A DNA stretch of 64,000 bases from an uncultured Caldimonas sp. (GCF_946480305.1 NZ_CAMLJQ010000017.1:27198-91197), one strand, 5' to 3'; shown: positions 1 through 7,980, counted from the stretch's first letter. Notes: a model not told the origin generated them from the letters alone. A program made the numbers and translations.

Positions 1-159
1 ACTGCTGGACCGCGGCGGTCCCCCGCGTGCTGCCAGACCATGCGGCGTCTGCATCTGCTGGCTTTGGCCCGACGTGGCGCCCCCCGCGGGCGTTCCGCTC
101 GACGACCTGTCGACCGGAGTGGTTGGGCGGGGACCGATGATGCCTGGCATATCTGGCAT
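1..159 (-). CDS. N-terminus of a Ser/Pro/Gly-rich protein, possible T3SS-secreted protein (cut by window edge)
   Basis: An open frame on the minus strand starts at ATG 159 and runs off the left edge in frame (53 codons seen). A strong AAGGAG Shine-Dalgarno sits six bases before the ATG. The visible part begins MPDMPGIIGPRPTTPVDRSS and stays rich in Ser, Pro, Gly and Gln without hydrophobic segments, the composition usual for T3SS export signals. A PIP-like element (257-281) points towards it, and the gene at 451 diverges from it. No domain can be recognised in 53 residues, so secretion is an inference from composition, promoter element and the HrpB-type regulator nearby. Confidence 0.55.
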   Translation of the reverse strand, partial: MPDMPGIIGPRPTTPVDRSSSGTPAGGATSGQSQQMQTPHGLAARGGPPRSSS

Positions 160-256
160 GGTGTGCTCCTTGGCTGCCTTGCCGCGCCTCGCGTGATGCC
201 GCGCGTCAAGTGACGGTGCCATTGACGCATTCCGCATGCGGCCGTGTGGTGGTGAG

Positions 257-281
257 ACGAAGCAGTTGGGCGGGAAGCGAA
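257..281 (-). promoter_or_regulatory. PIP/hrpII-like box (TTCGC-N15-TTCGT)
   Basis: On the minus strand TTCGC (281-277) is followed after 15 bases by TTCGT (261-257), upstream of the gene starting at 159. This matches the TTCG-N16-TTCG element bound by HrpB/HrpX-type activators. No YANNNT -10 is found at N30-N32, so the match is partial. Confidence 0.5.
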
Positions 282-329
282 AGCGCGGCAGCGTGGCATA
301 CGCAGGGACGAGCCATGTGTCGCGGCAGG

Positions 330-354
330 TTCGTGCCGTGCCGTGCCGCTTCGC
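330..354 (+). promoter_or_regulatory. PIP/hrpII-like box (TTCGT-N15-TTCGC)
   Basis: TTCGT (330-334) and TTCGC (350-354) are separated by 15 bases, about 100 bp upstream of the gene at 451. The spacer is a tgccg repeat, so chance is possible. No YANNNT follows at the canonical distance. It stands back to back with the minus-strand box at 257-281. Confidence 0.45.
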
Positions 355-450
355 CTTCACCCCCCTCCGGCCGACCGGCGCAGGCGATGGTTCCGGCATC
401 GCGGAGCGACGTTTCAGCGCGCCCCGGGGGCGACACGCCGTTCAAGACCG

Positions 451-1011
451 ATGAGCATCAACTTCTCTGGATTGCATCGTTCCATGCAGGTGCCGGGCAA
501 CAGCACGGCGCCATTGCCCGCGTCGTCCGGCCCGGCATCGCCGGGCGCCTCGGTGCACCATCAGTTCGCCGCATCGGCAGGACTCACGTCACGCAAGGGA
601 CTGCAGCCAGGCCACAAGCTGCCGCCGCCGCGCAGCGACGCACTTCGATCGAAGCTGGCGCATCCGCGATCGGGGATCACAAGCGCCGCAGCCGCTGCGG
701 GCCGACCACCGTCGTCGGCCCCCGTCTCGTTGCCGCCCGTCGAGTCCGCCCCGCCGACCTCGACGCCGCCGGCGACGCATCTGCCGATCACCGCTGGTCA
801 GCCCACCCCCGCCGCAGCTCGCAACACGGCCGCCGCGCCCTTGCAGGCGGGCGCGCAAACCGAGCCGCGCCCGCGGCCCTCGGTTCCTGTTCCGGGGCAG
901 CCCGCGGTCTTCGCCTGGTTGCCGATGCAACGGTCATCGGCGCCCGCCAGCATGGCAGCGAGCAGCACCGAAGGTCCTCGCTTCCTGTGGGCGCATCAGG
1001 CCACCCGCTGA
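451..1011 (+). CDS. Ser/Pro/Ala-rich low-complexity protein, candidate T3SS substrate
   Basis: This is a 186-residue open frame from ATG 451. The protein begins MSINFSGLHRSMQVPGNSTA and continues as Pro/Ser/Ala-rich sequence with no membrane segment and no recognisable domain. The start was chosen because the N-terminus resembles the secretion-signal-like starts at 159 and 8006 and because a PIP-like box lies at 330-354. The Shine-Dalgarno is weak. An overlapping frame from 210 is also open, as expected in very GC-rich DNA, so the existence of the protein is not certain. It lies upstream of the HrpB-type regulator and would fit a small secreted accessory protein. Confidence 0.45.
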   Translation: MSINFSGLHRSMQVPGNSTAPLPASSGPASPGASVHHQFAASAGLTSRKGLQPGHKLPPPRSDALRSKLAHPRSGITSAAAAAGRPPSSAPVSLPPVESAPPTSTPPATHLPITAGQPTPAAARNTAAAPLQAGAQTEPRPRPSVPVPGQPAVFAWLPMQRSSAPASMAASSTEGPRFLWAHQATR

Positions 1012-1196
1012 GACCCGAAGGAAGCAGCGGCGCGACGCTCGCTTCACCCTCTTTCATATAGCGCGTGTGGGGAACCCCGCGGCGCCGTGCACGCCTCGTC
1101 ATATTTCAATTGTTTTGAGGGTCATCGCTCATCGCACGCGGTGTGTAAGGACCTTCCCGAATGCGTCACCGGGGGATTCTTTCGAAGTGAACAAAG

Positions 1197-1225
1197 TTGA
1201 GGATTTCGTCGAGCAGGTGTGATCT
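1197..1225 (+). promoter_or_regulatory. possible sigma-70 promoter of the hrpB-like gene
   Basis: TTGAGG (1197-1202) and TGATCT (1220-1225) are 17 bases apart in a locally AT-richer stretch, about 65 bp before the regulator's ATG. No PIP box precedes the regulator: the nearest TTCG pair is separated by 20 bases. Weak match, listed as the best visible candidate. Confidence 0.3.
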
Positions 1226-1289
1226 TCCTCACGGCGCACGCTCATAGCATCTTTTCATCCGAGGAACACATCACGCGAAGGATGAAGAA

Positions 1290-2753
1290 ATGCTGATGCT
1301 TGCCTTGACTTCCATTCGTTCTTGTCTTCAAGACGAGCCCGTCCGCATGGTCATGCGCGGACAACTTGCACAGGCGGTCCGCCTGGCCATGGTGAAACTG
1401 GAGAAGCGGCCCTCGCCACAAGCCGCAGATGCACACGCGCTGCTCGGCCAGATCATCGGCCGCGCACTCCTCGTCCTCGGGCGTGAAGAGGAAGCGGAGG
1501 AGCTTTTCAGGCGGCAGTTGCGGGTCTATGAGATGTCGTCCCGCTCCGCCGTGCGCTGGATGTCGTCGCTCGACCACGGCTCGCTGCAACTCGCATTGAA
1601 CCGGCTCGGCCGTGCTGCCGACGCGTTCAATACCGTGGCGGACGACGAGACCGCGCCGGTGCCGCTGCGTGTCGAAGCATTGGCCGGGTTGAGCGTTTCA
1701 CTGCGCGCTCTGGGTGAGTACCGCCGCGCCGAACGCACGCTCACGCACGCGCAGCTCATCAGCCAGGCCCACACGCCGATGCTGCTGCAACGCCTGCTCG
1801 ACGCGATGCGCATGGAGAGCAGCGTGCTGAGCAACCTGCGCGCGTTCGACGAAGGCGGCGATGCAGCACCGATCAGCCTGGGCTCCGGTGCCCCGACCTA
1901 CACCCGGGGCCAGTTGCTCGAGCTGGCGGTCGAGTTCGGCGACGTGGCGATCGCCGCGCAGCGGCTGCGCTTCCTCGCGGCGCTGATGCCTCACCGCAAC
2001 ATGACCGAGCAGATCGGCAACATCACAGAGAACCTGCAAGTCGTGCGGCAGCAGAAGCTGAGCGGACTCGAGCGCGAGTGCCGCGTGGAAGCAGCTCTGG
2101 CCCTGGTCAACGGCGCGGAGGCGAAGGCGGCGAACGACGTGCTGGAGGGCCTGGCCCACGACGAGGAAAGCGTGCGACGCCATCGCTACTCGCTCGAGCT
2201 GAAGTACTGCCTCTCCCGCATCTACGCGCTGCAGGGACGGCACATGGACGCCTTGCGCCTGTACAAGGAACACGTGAACCAGGCGATGGGGAGGCTGCGC
2301 ACCGAGCTGGCCCAGCTGCCCTACTCGCGCTGCCTCGAGAAGCAGCAGATGGCCGAGCACAACGATTCGATGAAGATGCTGCTGCCGCTGCGCTATCGGC
2401 GCGCCTACCAGTACATCGTGGAGCACCTCGACGATCGCGACCTGTCGGTGCGCGAGGTGGCGGCACACATCGACGTGACGGAACGGGCACTCCAGATGGC
2501 CTTCCGCACGCACCTCGGCATGGCCCCGGCGGAACTGATCCGGCGCAAGCGCATGGATGGCATCCGCAAGGAGCTGCGCGAAGCACCGGACCGGCCCAAT
2601 GTGCTGGACGTTGCGCAACGCTGGGGCATGACCAACCGCTCCACGCTGACGCAGAACTACCGGCACTTCTTCAAGGAGACGCCGACCACCATGCTGCGCG
2701 GTGGTGCACCGCTGGCCGGCGGCACCCACGTGGAGCCCGACGACATCCAGTGA
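1290..2753 (+). CDS. hrpB: HrpB/HrpX-type AraC-family transcriptional activator
   Basis: This 487-residue protein has a long helical N-terminal part with TPR-like repeats (about residues 20-350) and a C-terminal AraC-type DNA-binding domain (about 368-475). The DNA-binding domain has two helix-turn-helix units, seen in LSVREVAAHIDVTERALQ and VLDVAQRWGMTNRSTL. Length and layout match HrpB of Ralstonia and HrpX of Xanthomonas (about 475 residues), cytoplasmic activators of T3SS genes that act at PIP/hrpII boxes. Such boxes occur repeatedly in the next 20 kb, which supports the assignment. The start at 1290 follows an AAGG about ten bases upstream; ATG 1296 is an alternative. Another TPR-AraC regulator remains possible. 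Confidence 0.75.
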   Translation: MLMLALTSIRSCLQDEPVRMVMRGQLAQAVRLAMVKLEKRPSPQAADAHALLGQIIGRALLVLGREEEAEELFRRQLRVYEMSSRSAVRWMSSLDHGSLQLALNRLGRAADAFNTVADDETAPVPLRVEALAGLSVSLRALGEYRRAERTLTHAQLISQAHTPMLLQRLLDAMRMESSVLSNLRAFDEGGDAAPISLGSGAPTYTRGQLLELAVEFGDVAIAAQRLRFLAALMPHRNMTEQIGNITENLQVVRQQKLSGLERECRVEAALALVNGAEAKAANDVLEGLAHDEESVRRHRYSLELKYCLSRIYALQGRHMDALRLYKEHVNQAMGRLRTELAQLPYSRCLEKQQMAEHNDSMKMLLPLRYRRAYQYIVEHLDDRDLSVREVAAHIDVTERALQMAFRTHLGMAPAELIRRKRMDGIRKELREAPDRPNVLDVAQRWGMTNRSTLTQNYRHFFKETPTTMLRGGAPLAGGTHVEPDDIQ

Positions 2754-2810
2754 CCACCGCGCTCGCCGCCGCGCCTGCCGCGCAGGTGCGGCGGCGCGCA
2801 CCCGACCTTC

Positions 2811-3530
2811 ATGTTGCCGAGCCGCCCCACCCGCCTTCCAGTCGCCGGCACGGTAAGCCAGACGAGAAGCGATGCAGCCTCCGGGTGCACCGCGGCCACG
2901 CCATTCGCCCGGTTGGAACGGCAGCTCCTGCGGGGTGGCGCCCGGCTCGGTCCGGAGCGGGCCCTGGCAGACCGCGTGTTCAGTGTGGTGGCACGCTCGA
3001 TCTGCAGCACTGTCGATGTCACGCTCGAAGACACCGGGCAGGACGACGTTCCGCCCGCTGCGGGCCCGTTGCCTGCACTGCAGCCGCAGGCGACCGATGA
3101 GCGCCCTCCGGGCACACCTCAGGCCTGCACCCAGACGTCCGTCGTGCAAAGCCCGCCATACAGCCAGGATGCGCAGCACGTCGTCGGCGCACGGCCGCCG
3201 CACTCGGTGGGCGCTGCAGCTTCGGTGCAGCGGGCAACACCGCCATCGCGCCGCGTGACCGGTGTGGGTGCCCCCGTACGACCGATGCACCACCACGTGC
3301 TGTCGCGCCGCCGAGGCTACAGCCGCGCGCTGATGCTGAGCGTGGCGCTGGCCGTGTTGCTGGTCGCGTTGACCTTGAACCTTCTGGCCACTCCCCGAGC
3401 GGACACCACGCACGACGCCTCCGGAAGGACTCAAGGGCGCCAGGGCGCGGCCGGTCAGTACGTCGAGCGCGACGATCGCCACCGCGCGAGGCAGCCTGGA
3501 GAACCACCGCGAGACGACCGGCAGCAGTGA
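2811..3530 (+). CDS. predicted single-pass membrane protein of unknown function
   Basis: A 239-residue frame begins 57 bp after the regulator. The first 155 residues are Ala/Pro/Arg-rich and unrecognised. Near the C-terminus (about residues 167-195) an RRR-flanked hydrophobic segment (ALMLSVALAVLLVALTLNLL) looks like one transmembrane helix, followed by a polar tail. Third-codon-position GC is nearly total in that segment, which supports translation of this frame. There is no good Shine-Dalgarno at 2811, so the true start may lie further in. It lies in line with the regulator and the 3649-6413 gene series and may belong to the same transcription unit. Confidence 0.45.
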   Translation: MLPSRPTRLPVAGTVSQTRSDAASGCTAATPFARLERQLLRGGARLGPERALADRVFSVVARSICSTVDVTLEDTGQDDVPPAAGPLPALQPQATDERPPGTPQACTQTSVVQSPPYSQDAQHVVGARPPHSVGAAASVQRATPPSRRVTGVGAPVRPMHHHVLSRRRGYSRALMLSVALAVLLVALTLNLLATPRADTTHDASGRTQGRQGAAGQYVERDDRHRARQPGEPPRDDRQQ

Positions 3531-3648
3531 CACCGTTGATGCACCGCGGCGCTTGCGCAATCTTCCGCATCGCTTCGCACCCCGCGTGAGCGCCGCCGGC
3601 AAGGTGTCCAACATCGTGTCACACCCGAGCCTCAGCCTGGAGCTTCGA

Positions 3649-4254
3649 ATGGAAGGATCGACCCATCGCGACACGTCACGGCCACTGCTCGTCACCAGCC
3701 GCGCATACCCCGGAGGCAACTGGGCCGACGTGGCCCGCGGCGCGGGCGCCGGGTGGAAGCTGTGGCGCGACCGCCGCCACCCTACGGTCTTCGCCGATTT
3801 CGGCCACCTCGGTCACGGCGTATCGGGCGTGCGGCTCGCCCGGCTGCTGCGCTCGGTGTCGAAGGACGTGCGCATCTTCCTGTTGTCGGACCACGCCGAC
3901 GCGGCACAGAAACTCTGGGCACGCGCCAACGGTGCCGACGACGTGATCCACCGCGAAGCGGCAGCGATCGCGGTGCGACTGTCGGGCTTCTATCGCGACA
4001 GGCAGGGCGCCGACGACGACACGGAGGACGCGCCGCAGCAGCTGCTCGGCGCACGGTTCACCGCCGCGTTGATGACACATGGCCGGCTCGGCCCTGCCGC
4101 CTGCGTGCTGGTCGACGAAGCCATCGAAACATGGTCTCGCACGCATGACGGCGCGGTGCCGACGGCCGAGCAACTGGCGCGCGAGCTCGTACAGCACATC
4201 ACGAGCGACAAGCAACGCGTCGCATTCCTTGCCTGCTTCGGGTTGGAGGCGTAG
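3649..4254 (+). CDS. receiver-like (degenerate CheY fold) protein
   Basis: This is a 201-residue protein with a GGAG six bases before ATG 3649. Residues about 45-120 read as a receiver-type fold: a strand ending in TVFADFG, helix, strand VRIFLLSDHADAA, helix, and GADDVIHREA. The acidic pocket is incomplete, and no conserved Thr/Ser and Lys occupy the usual places. The C-terminal 80 residues are helical, with no DNA-binding motif seen. The next gene starts four bases after its stop, so 3649-6413 reads as an operon with a Tll0287-type sensor protein, a hemerythrin-like protein and a lipoprotein. A role as an adaptor without phosphotransfer is inference. Confidence 0.6.
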   Translation: MEGSTHRDTSRPLLVTSRAYPGGNWADVARGAGAGWKLWRDRRHPTVFADFGHLGHGVSGVRLARLLRSVSKDVRIFLLSDHADAAQKLWARANGADDVIHREAAAIAVRLSGFYRDRQGADDDTEDAPQQLLGARFTAALMTHGRLGPAACVLVDEAIETWSRTHDGAVPTAEQLARELVQHITSDKQRVAFLACFGLEA

Positions 4255-4258
4255 GGCC

Positions 4259-5221
4259 ATGCTGCAGTCGTTCGCCCATCGGTCCCTGTCGTGGCAGCTC
4301 GGCGTGCTGATGCTGCTGGTCACGTTCGCCGGGCTGTGCGCCGTGCTCGCGGTCGCACGTGCGCTTGCGGTGCAAGGCACATTGAGCGAAGCGCGTGCGG
4401 TCGCCGACATGGCACAGCACGTCGAAACCTGGGGCTCGCGCTACGGTGAGCTGGCCGTGCGGCTGCGTGGCGTGAATCCGGCACGTGCCGGTCGCTACGT
4501 GGAGCAGCGGGTGTACGCAGCCAGTGCGCAGGACTTCCTGCACCTGGCCGGCACCCGGGTGAACCCCTTCCAGCTGGACCGCGGTGCACTGGAGCGTGTC
4601 GATGCCTACTACATCAAGAACCCGGCCCTGATCCAGCGCGAGCTGGCCGAGATCACCCGGGGTTCCACGGCACGCGTCCAGCTGCGCATCGTCGAGGCCG
4701 GTGTGTCGAACGAGTTCGAACGCCCCGAAGCGTTCGAGCGCGATGCACTCGACGCTTTCAGGGACGGCACGCAACTCGAGTACCACGCGGTGGCCGACGA
4801 GCGGCTGCTGTATGCAAAGCCGCTCGGCGCGCCCCCCGCCCCGATGCGCATCGTCAGCGTGTCCGCCGTCATCCCGTCCACATGGCAGGCGCTGTCGCAA
4901 GGCCTCGGGCCAGCGGCCTGGAGCGCACTCGCCGCGATGTTCGGCATGTACGTGCTGCTGGCGCTGTTCGTCCAGCGGCGTGTGGTGCGACCGCTCGAGC
5001 GTATGCGACGGTATGCGGACGACCTCTCCAACGCGGTCGTCACCGCCGAACGCACGGTCCCCGAGCTCGGAGAGATCGAGGCCGAGTCGTGCAACGAGGT
5101 CGACCGGCTTGCGCTGGCGATCACCGCCCTGGGAGCCTCGGTGCGCATCCTGTTTCGCAAGGTCCGCACCCGGGCCGCGGCGGCAGCAGCGCCGTCCGCG
5201 GCCGTCGGGATGCACACGTAG
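4259..5221 (+). CDS. membrane sensor-like protein with DUF3365 (Tll0287-like) domain
   Basis: This 320-residue protein has an N-terminal transmembrane helix (about 12-34), an extracytoplasmic region (about 40-215), a second helix (about 220-242) and a cytoplasmic HAMP-like tail beginning RRVVRPLERMRRYADDL. The periplasmic part carries features of the Tll0287-like/DUF3365 sensor domain (TRVNPFQLD, YYIKNPALIQ and an FERDALDAFRDG ending). No kinase or methyl-accepting domain follows HAMP, so output must pass to a partner, perhaps the receiver-like protein encoded four bases upstream. The start at 4259 is fixed by the tight junction with that gene. The ligand is unknown; haem or redox sensing is known for related domains. 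Confidence 0.6.
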   Translation: MLQSFAHRSLSWQLGVLMLLVTFAGLCAVLAVARALAVQGTLSEARAVADMAQHVETWGSRYGELAVRLRGVNPARAGRYVEQRVYAASAQDFLHLAGTRVNPFQLDRGALERVDAYYIKNPALIQRELAEITRGSTARVQLRIVEAGVSNEFERPEAFERDALDAFRDGTQLEYHAVADERLLYAKPLGAPPAPMRIVSVSAVIPSTWQALSQGLGPAAWSALAAMFGMYVLLALFVQRRVVRPLERMRRYADDLSNAVVTAERTVPELGEIEAESCNEVDRLALAITALGASVRILFRKVRTRAAAAAAPSAAVGMHT

Positions 5222-5238
5222 GACGAAGGACAAGCAGC

Positions 5239-5814
5239 ATGGACGTTTTCGATCTGCTCGATCGCGAGACGCACCGGTTCTCGCGGGACTTTCGCGCCTG
5301 CGCCGCAGAGCGTGACGAACCCACCCGCCACAGTGGCGGGGAGTCGCTGCTGCGGCGGGTCGCCACCTACCTGCTGGCGCTGGAGGACGTCGTCTACCCG
5401 TCGCTGGTGGCGGCCGACATACGCGTTGCACCTGCCGTGCTGCAGGCGCACGAGCGCGTGCACCGCCGCACCGCCGAAGCCCTGCTGCGCCACTGCGGCA
5501 AGCATGCCGGTGCCAGCCGCTCGCTGGGCCGCGTGCGGTACGAGCTCAAGCAATACATCGAGATGATGCGTCGAGAGCTGTACCCGCAGATGTACCGGTC
5601 CCTCTCCGCTGCGGAGAGCCTGCTGCTGGCCGACGAGTTGCTGCAGTGGCTGGCCTCGCACCGGCGCCGTCGCGAGGACGCGGCCGCCGTGTCCGAATCC
5701 GGGCACTGGTCGCCTTCGCAGCCGGCAGGGCTGGATCTCGACCGGCTGCCGACGCTGCACCATGTGGTCGCCGTGCAGCCGCAACCGGGCAGCACCACGA
5801 GGAGCGCACGATGA
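5239..5814 (+). CDS. hemerythrin-like helical protein with lost metal ligands
   Basis: This is a 191-residue all-helical protein. The order of helices and the motifs LEDVVYPSL, AHERVH and RRELYPQM follow the HHE/hemerythrin four-helix layout. Several His/Glu ligands are replaced: the helix that should begin HxxxE reads QYIEMMRRELYP. Binding of a di-iron centre is therefore doubtful. The last 50 residues are polar and low in complexity. The gene lies 17 bp after the sensor-like gene and overlaps the lipoprotein gene by ATGA, which implies coupled translation. It is related to the bacteriohemerythrin fold by pattern only. Confidence 0.5.
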   Translation: MDVFDLLDRETHRFSRDFRACAAERDEPTRHSGGESLLRRVATYLLALEDVVYPSLVAADIRVAPAVLQAHERVHRRTAEALLRHCGKHAGASRSLGRVRYELKQYIEMMRRELYPQMYRSLSAAESLLLADELLQWLASHRRRREDAAAVSESGHWSPSQPAGLDLDRLPTLHHVVAVQPQPGSTTRSAR

Positions 5815-6413
5815 AGCGATGGCTTTGCATCGGTCTCGCGCTGCTGGGCGTGGCAGGCTGTGCCGGCAACGCCCAGCAGCGCGGCACACCGTCCTCGCCG
5901 GCGCCGATCGAGGTTCGGCCGGCCACCGCACCGGCTGCGGCGGGTACCGCCGGACGAACCAGCAGTCGCCGCTGGAGCAGCGGGCTGCGCGCCGTCGCGA
6001 AACAGATGCAGCAGGCCGCACTCGAACAAGGCTCGGCCTCCGTCGACCGCACGTCGGACGACAGGCTGTTCATCCGCATGCCCATCTCGGCCGCGTTCGC
6101 ACAGCGGTCGCTGTTCGCGACCCGCTCCACCGTCGCGTTCCTCGACGTGCTCGCCGATGCGTTGATCGAGGAACAGGGCGTGTGCGTGACGCTGGCGGAG
6201 AACCCGCCGTTCCACTTGCGCGAGCGCCCCGGGTTGAAGCCCTACCCGCGCGCGCAGGCCATGCGCAATCACCTGATGGAACGGGGCATCGACCCGGGTC
6301 GCATGGCGATCGAAGTGCTGGGGTATCACGAGGTCTCGGTGGGCGCGTTCTGGCCGGCGCAGGACAAGGTGGCACCGCATGTGGAGCTGATGCTCTACAG
6401 CTGTCCTGGGTGA
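5811..6413 (+). CDS. lipoprotein with degenerate OmpA-like C-terminal domain
   Basis: This 200-residue protein begins MKRWLCIGLALLGVAGC, a lipoprotein signal with the lipidated Cys at residue 17. After a low-complexity linker (about 18-60) the C-terminal part has the OmpA/MotB order: a helix over VAFLDVLADALIEE, then RAQAMRNHLMERGIDPGRM and a final strand. The usual peptidoglycan-contacting GHTD-type motif is absent. The start is fixed by its ATGA overlap with the preceding stop. It closes the operon-like series 3649-6413 and gives that group a cell-envelope component. Anchoring to the outer membrane is inferred from the residues after the Cys. Confidence 0.65.
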   Translation: MKRWLCIGLALLGVAGCAGNAQQRGTPSSPAPIEVRPATAPAAAGTAGRTSSRRWSSGLRAVAKQMQQAALEQGSASVDRTSDDRLFIRMPISAAFAQRSLFATRSTVAFLDVLADALIEEQGVCVTLAENPPFHLRERPGLKPYPRAQAMRNHLMERGIDPGRMAIEVLGYHEVSVGAFWPAQDKVAPHVELMLYSCPG

Positions 6414-6430
6414 GTGTGCAAACACACTGC

Positions 6431-6455
6431 TTCGCATCGCACGCCCTCGCTTCGC
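6431..6455 (+). promoter_or_regulatory. PIP box (TTCGC-N15-TTCGC) with -10 at N30
   Basis: Two perfect TTCGC half-sites (6431-6435 and 6451-6455) are separated by 15 bases. Thirty bases after the second half-site stands TACCTT (6486-6491), which fits the YANNNT -10 at exactly the canonical distance. The downstream gene is the tandem chaperone-like protein at 6676. Both half-sites sit in CTTCGCATCGC repeats, which adds a little doubt. Confidence 0.7.
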
Positions 6456-6675
6456 ATCGCTGCGCCGCTTCTGCGGGTGATCCCTTACCTTGCAGCCAAG
6501 GAATTCATCAAACAGACATGTAGCGCGGACCGAGAGGGGCGAGACACGGCGGACCGCGGCCGAGCGGCCGCATCTGCCAGGCAGCCAGGCTGGGCAAGAC
6601 AGGCCCCCGCTCGGCCCTTCTTCCGTGCATTGCAAGGCGGTGTGTCCGCCTGTCACGCCAGAGAAGAGGCTTTCG

Positions 6676-7611
6676 ATGCAACCAGATCCCATCCCCTCCT
6701 CGCCGCCCCGGGCCCATCGCCGCATCTGGGGCTTTCCTCAACCCGTGTTCGAAGCCGCCTGCATGATGGCGTGCGAAGGCAAGGACCCACGGCCGACAGA
6801 GATCGACCTCGATCCCTGCCGCATCACGGTGCGTCCGCTGCAGGAGCGCGCGGCATCGTGGCTTGCCAGCACGCCGGTGCCTCGCGCGCCGCGGGCCAAC
6901 CGCGCCTTGTGGCACAACACCTTGCTGTGCGCGAACACGGCGTTGATGCGCCACGGCAGCTTTGCCTTCGGACTCGACGAGGACGAGCATCCGCTGCTCA
7001 CGGCCCAGTTGTTCTCTTCGTCCGAAGATCCGATCGGCCTGGCGCGCCAACTGCAACGCATGCACGAGCTGTGGCAGTGCGCGCAGACGCTGTCACTGGC
7101 CGACGCCGCTGCGATCGCGCACACGCACATCGAAGCCTTCATGGTGCCGCGCCAACCTCCGGAGCCCCAGGGCCGTGACGCCCGCCGCGAGGCGATCATC
7201 TCCAACTGCCTGATCGAGAGCCTGCTGGCCATGGGCCTGTCCAACCAGCAGGCGTGCCAGATCTCGGCGGCCGGCAAGCTGCGCCTGGACAAGGCCGAGA
7301 TCAGCTTCGAGTGCCCGCCCACCGGCGTCGCACTGCTGCTGGTCATCACGCTGCACAACGCACTGCTCGACGGCACGGCCGCCTCGGCGTTGCAACTCAC
7401 CACCGAGCTGATGGCCGACTTCGGCATCGCAGTGGGCCGCACGTCGACGGGCTACCAGCTCCTGGCGCGCTGGCCCTGCAACGGACATGCGAAGACCGAG
7501 TTCGGCAAGTTCATCGCGACCTTCGCCGAGCTGCCCACCGTGCTGCTCGCCGACACGACCGTCTACGACCCGGGCGACAGCGACCTCGACGTGCTGCTGC
7601 CGCACGTGTAG
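6676..7611 (+). CDS. tandem CesT-type T3SS chaperone-like protein
   Basis: This is a 311-residue protein with ATG 6676 preceded by GAGAAGAGGC. Two halves each follow the pattern of class I T3SS chaperones (CesT family: N-terminal helix, strands, LLxxNxLL helix, LxLD strand, LPL and a C-terminal helix). The first half is about residues 21-140, with NTLLCANTALMRHGSFAFGL and a helix ending ELWQCAQTL. The second half is about 174-292, with IESLLAMGLS, GKLRLDKAEISFEC, LHNALLDGTAASALQL and EFGKFIATFAELP. Usual chaperones are 130-160 residues and dimerise, so a covalent double domain is unusual. A PIP box with -10 lies upstream. Binding of the secreted candidates nearby is inference. Confidence 0.6.
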   Translation: MQPDPIPSSPPRAHRRIWGFPQPVFEAACMMACEGKDPRPTEIDLDPCRITVRPLQERAASWLASTPVPRAPRANRALWHNTLLCANTALMRHGSFAFGLDEDEHPLLTAQLFSSSEDPIGLARQLQRMHELWQCAQTLSLADAAAIAHTHIEAFMVPRQPPEPQGRDARREAIISNCLIESLLAMGLSNQQACQISAAGKLRLDKAEISFECPPTGVALLLVITLHNALLDGTAASALQLTTELMADFGIAVGRTSTGYQLLARWPCNGHAKTEFGKFIATFAELPTVLLADTTVYDPGDSDLDVLLPHV

Positions 7612-7646
7612 CCGTTGCGCCTCGTGCGCGGCGGTGGCAGCGGCAC

Positions 7647-7671
7647 TTCGCGCCGCGGACGACCGGTTCGC
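7647..7671 (+). promoter_or_regulatory. PIP box (TTCGC-N15-TTCGC) with -10 at N32
   Basis: TTCGC at 7647-7651 and at 7667-7671 are separated by 15 bases. CATGAT (7704-7709) fits YANNNT after 32 bases, within the N30-N32 limit. Transcription would begin near 7716, upstream of the small gene at 7780 and the 8006 gene. This makes the ATGs at 7705 and 7708 unlikely starts. Confidence 0.7.
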
Positions 7672-7779
7672 CACAGGGCGCACGCGGGGGCGGCACGCAG
7701 ACGCATGATGAGCCGAGCAGCCGTCGCGGAACTTCTCCGCGCCACGCCTGCCCCCCACGTCGTTGCCCGGAGGTTTGCC

Positions 7780-7980
7780 ATGCACCAACATCCGCCGTCC
7801 GCACCTGCCTCGCGCAGCAGCATCGCGCCAGGTGCCTTCGTCCCGCCCGCACGTGTCGGCCTCGTGCAGCTGCCCGGCAGCACGCGGCTGGTCTGGTGGA
7901 CCGGCCGCGTGGCGATCGGCTTGCGGTACTGGCCGGCCGACAACGAGCGGGTCGGGGCCGGCAGCGGCCACGCCGGCTGA
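7780..7980 (+). CDS. small protein of unknown function under a PIP box
   Basis: A 66-residue frame starts at ATG 7780 with GGAGG six bases upstream. The protein opens MHQHPPSAPASRSSIAPGAF and ends with a probable beta region (VGLVQLPGSTRLVWWTGRVA). It has no signal peptide or membrane helix. It lies between a full PIP box and the Ala-rich protein at 8006, whose ATG follows 25 bp after this stop, so both are probably co-transcribed. The family is not recognised. Small secreted or accessory proteins are common in HrpB regulons, but nothing more can be said. Confidence 0.55.
   Translation: MHQHPPSAPASRSSIAPGAFVPPARVGLVQLPGSTRLVWWTGRVAIGLRYWPADNERVGAGSGHAG

Noticed and set aside
1181..1209. TTCG pair before the hrpB-like gene
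   Set aside because: The half-sites are 20 bases apart, not 16, so this is not a PIP/hrpII element.
1698..3719. A 673-codon minus-strand frame across the hrpB-like gene
   Set aside because: The composition is His/Arg/Gln-rich without motifs and it opposes a well supported AraC-type gene.
7705..7980. Earlier starts (ATG 7705 or 7708) for the small gene at 7780
   Set aside because: They fall in the -10 of the PIP promoter and lack a Shine-Dalgarno, whereas ATG 7780 has GGAGG at six bases.
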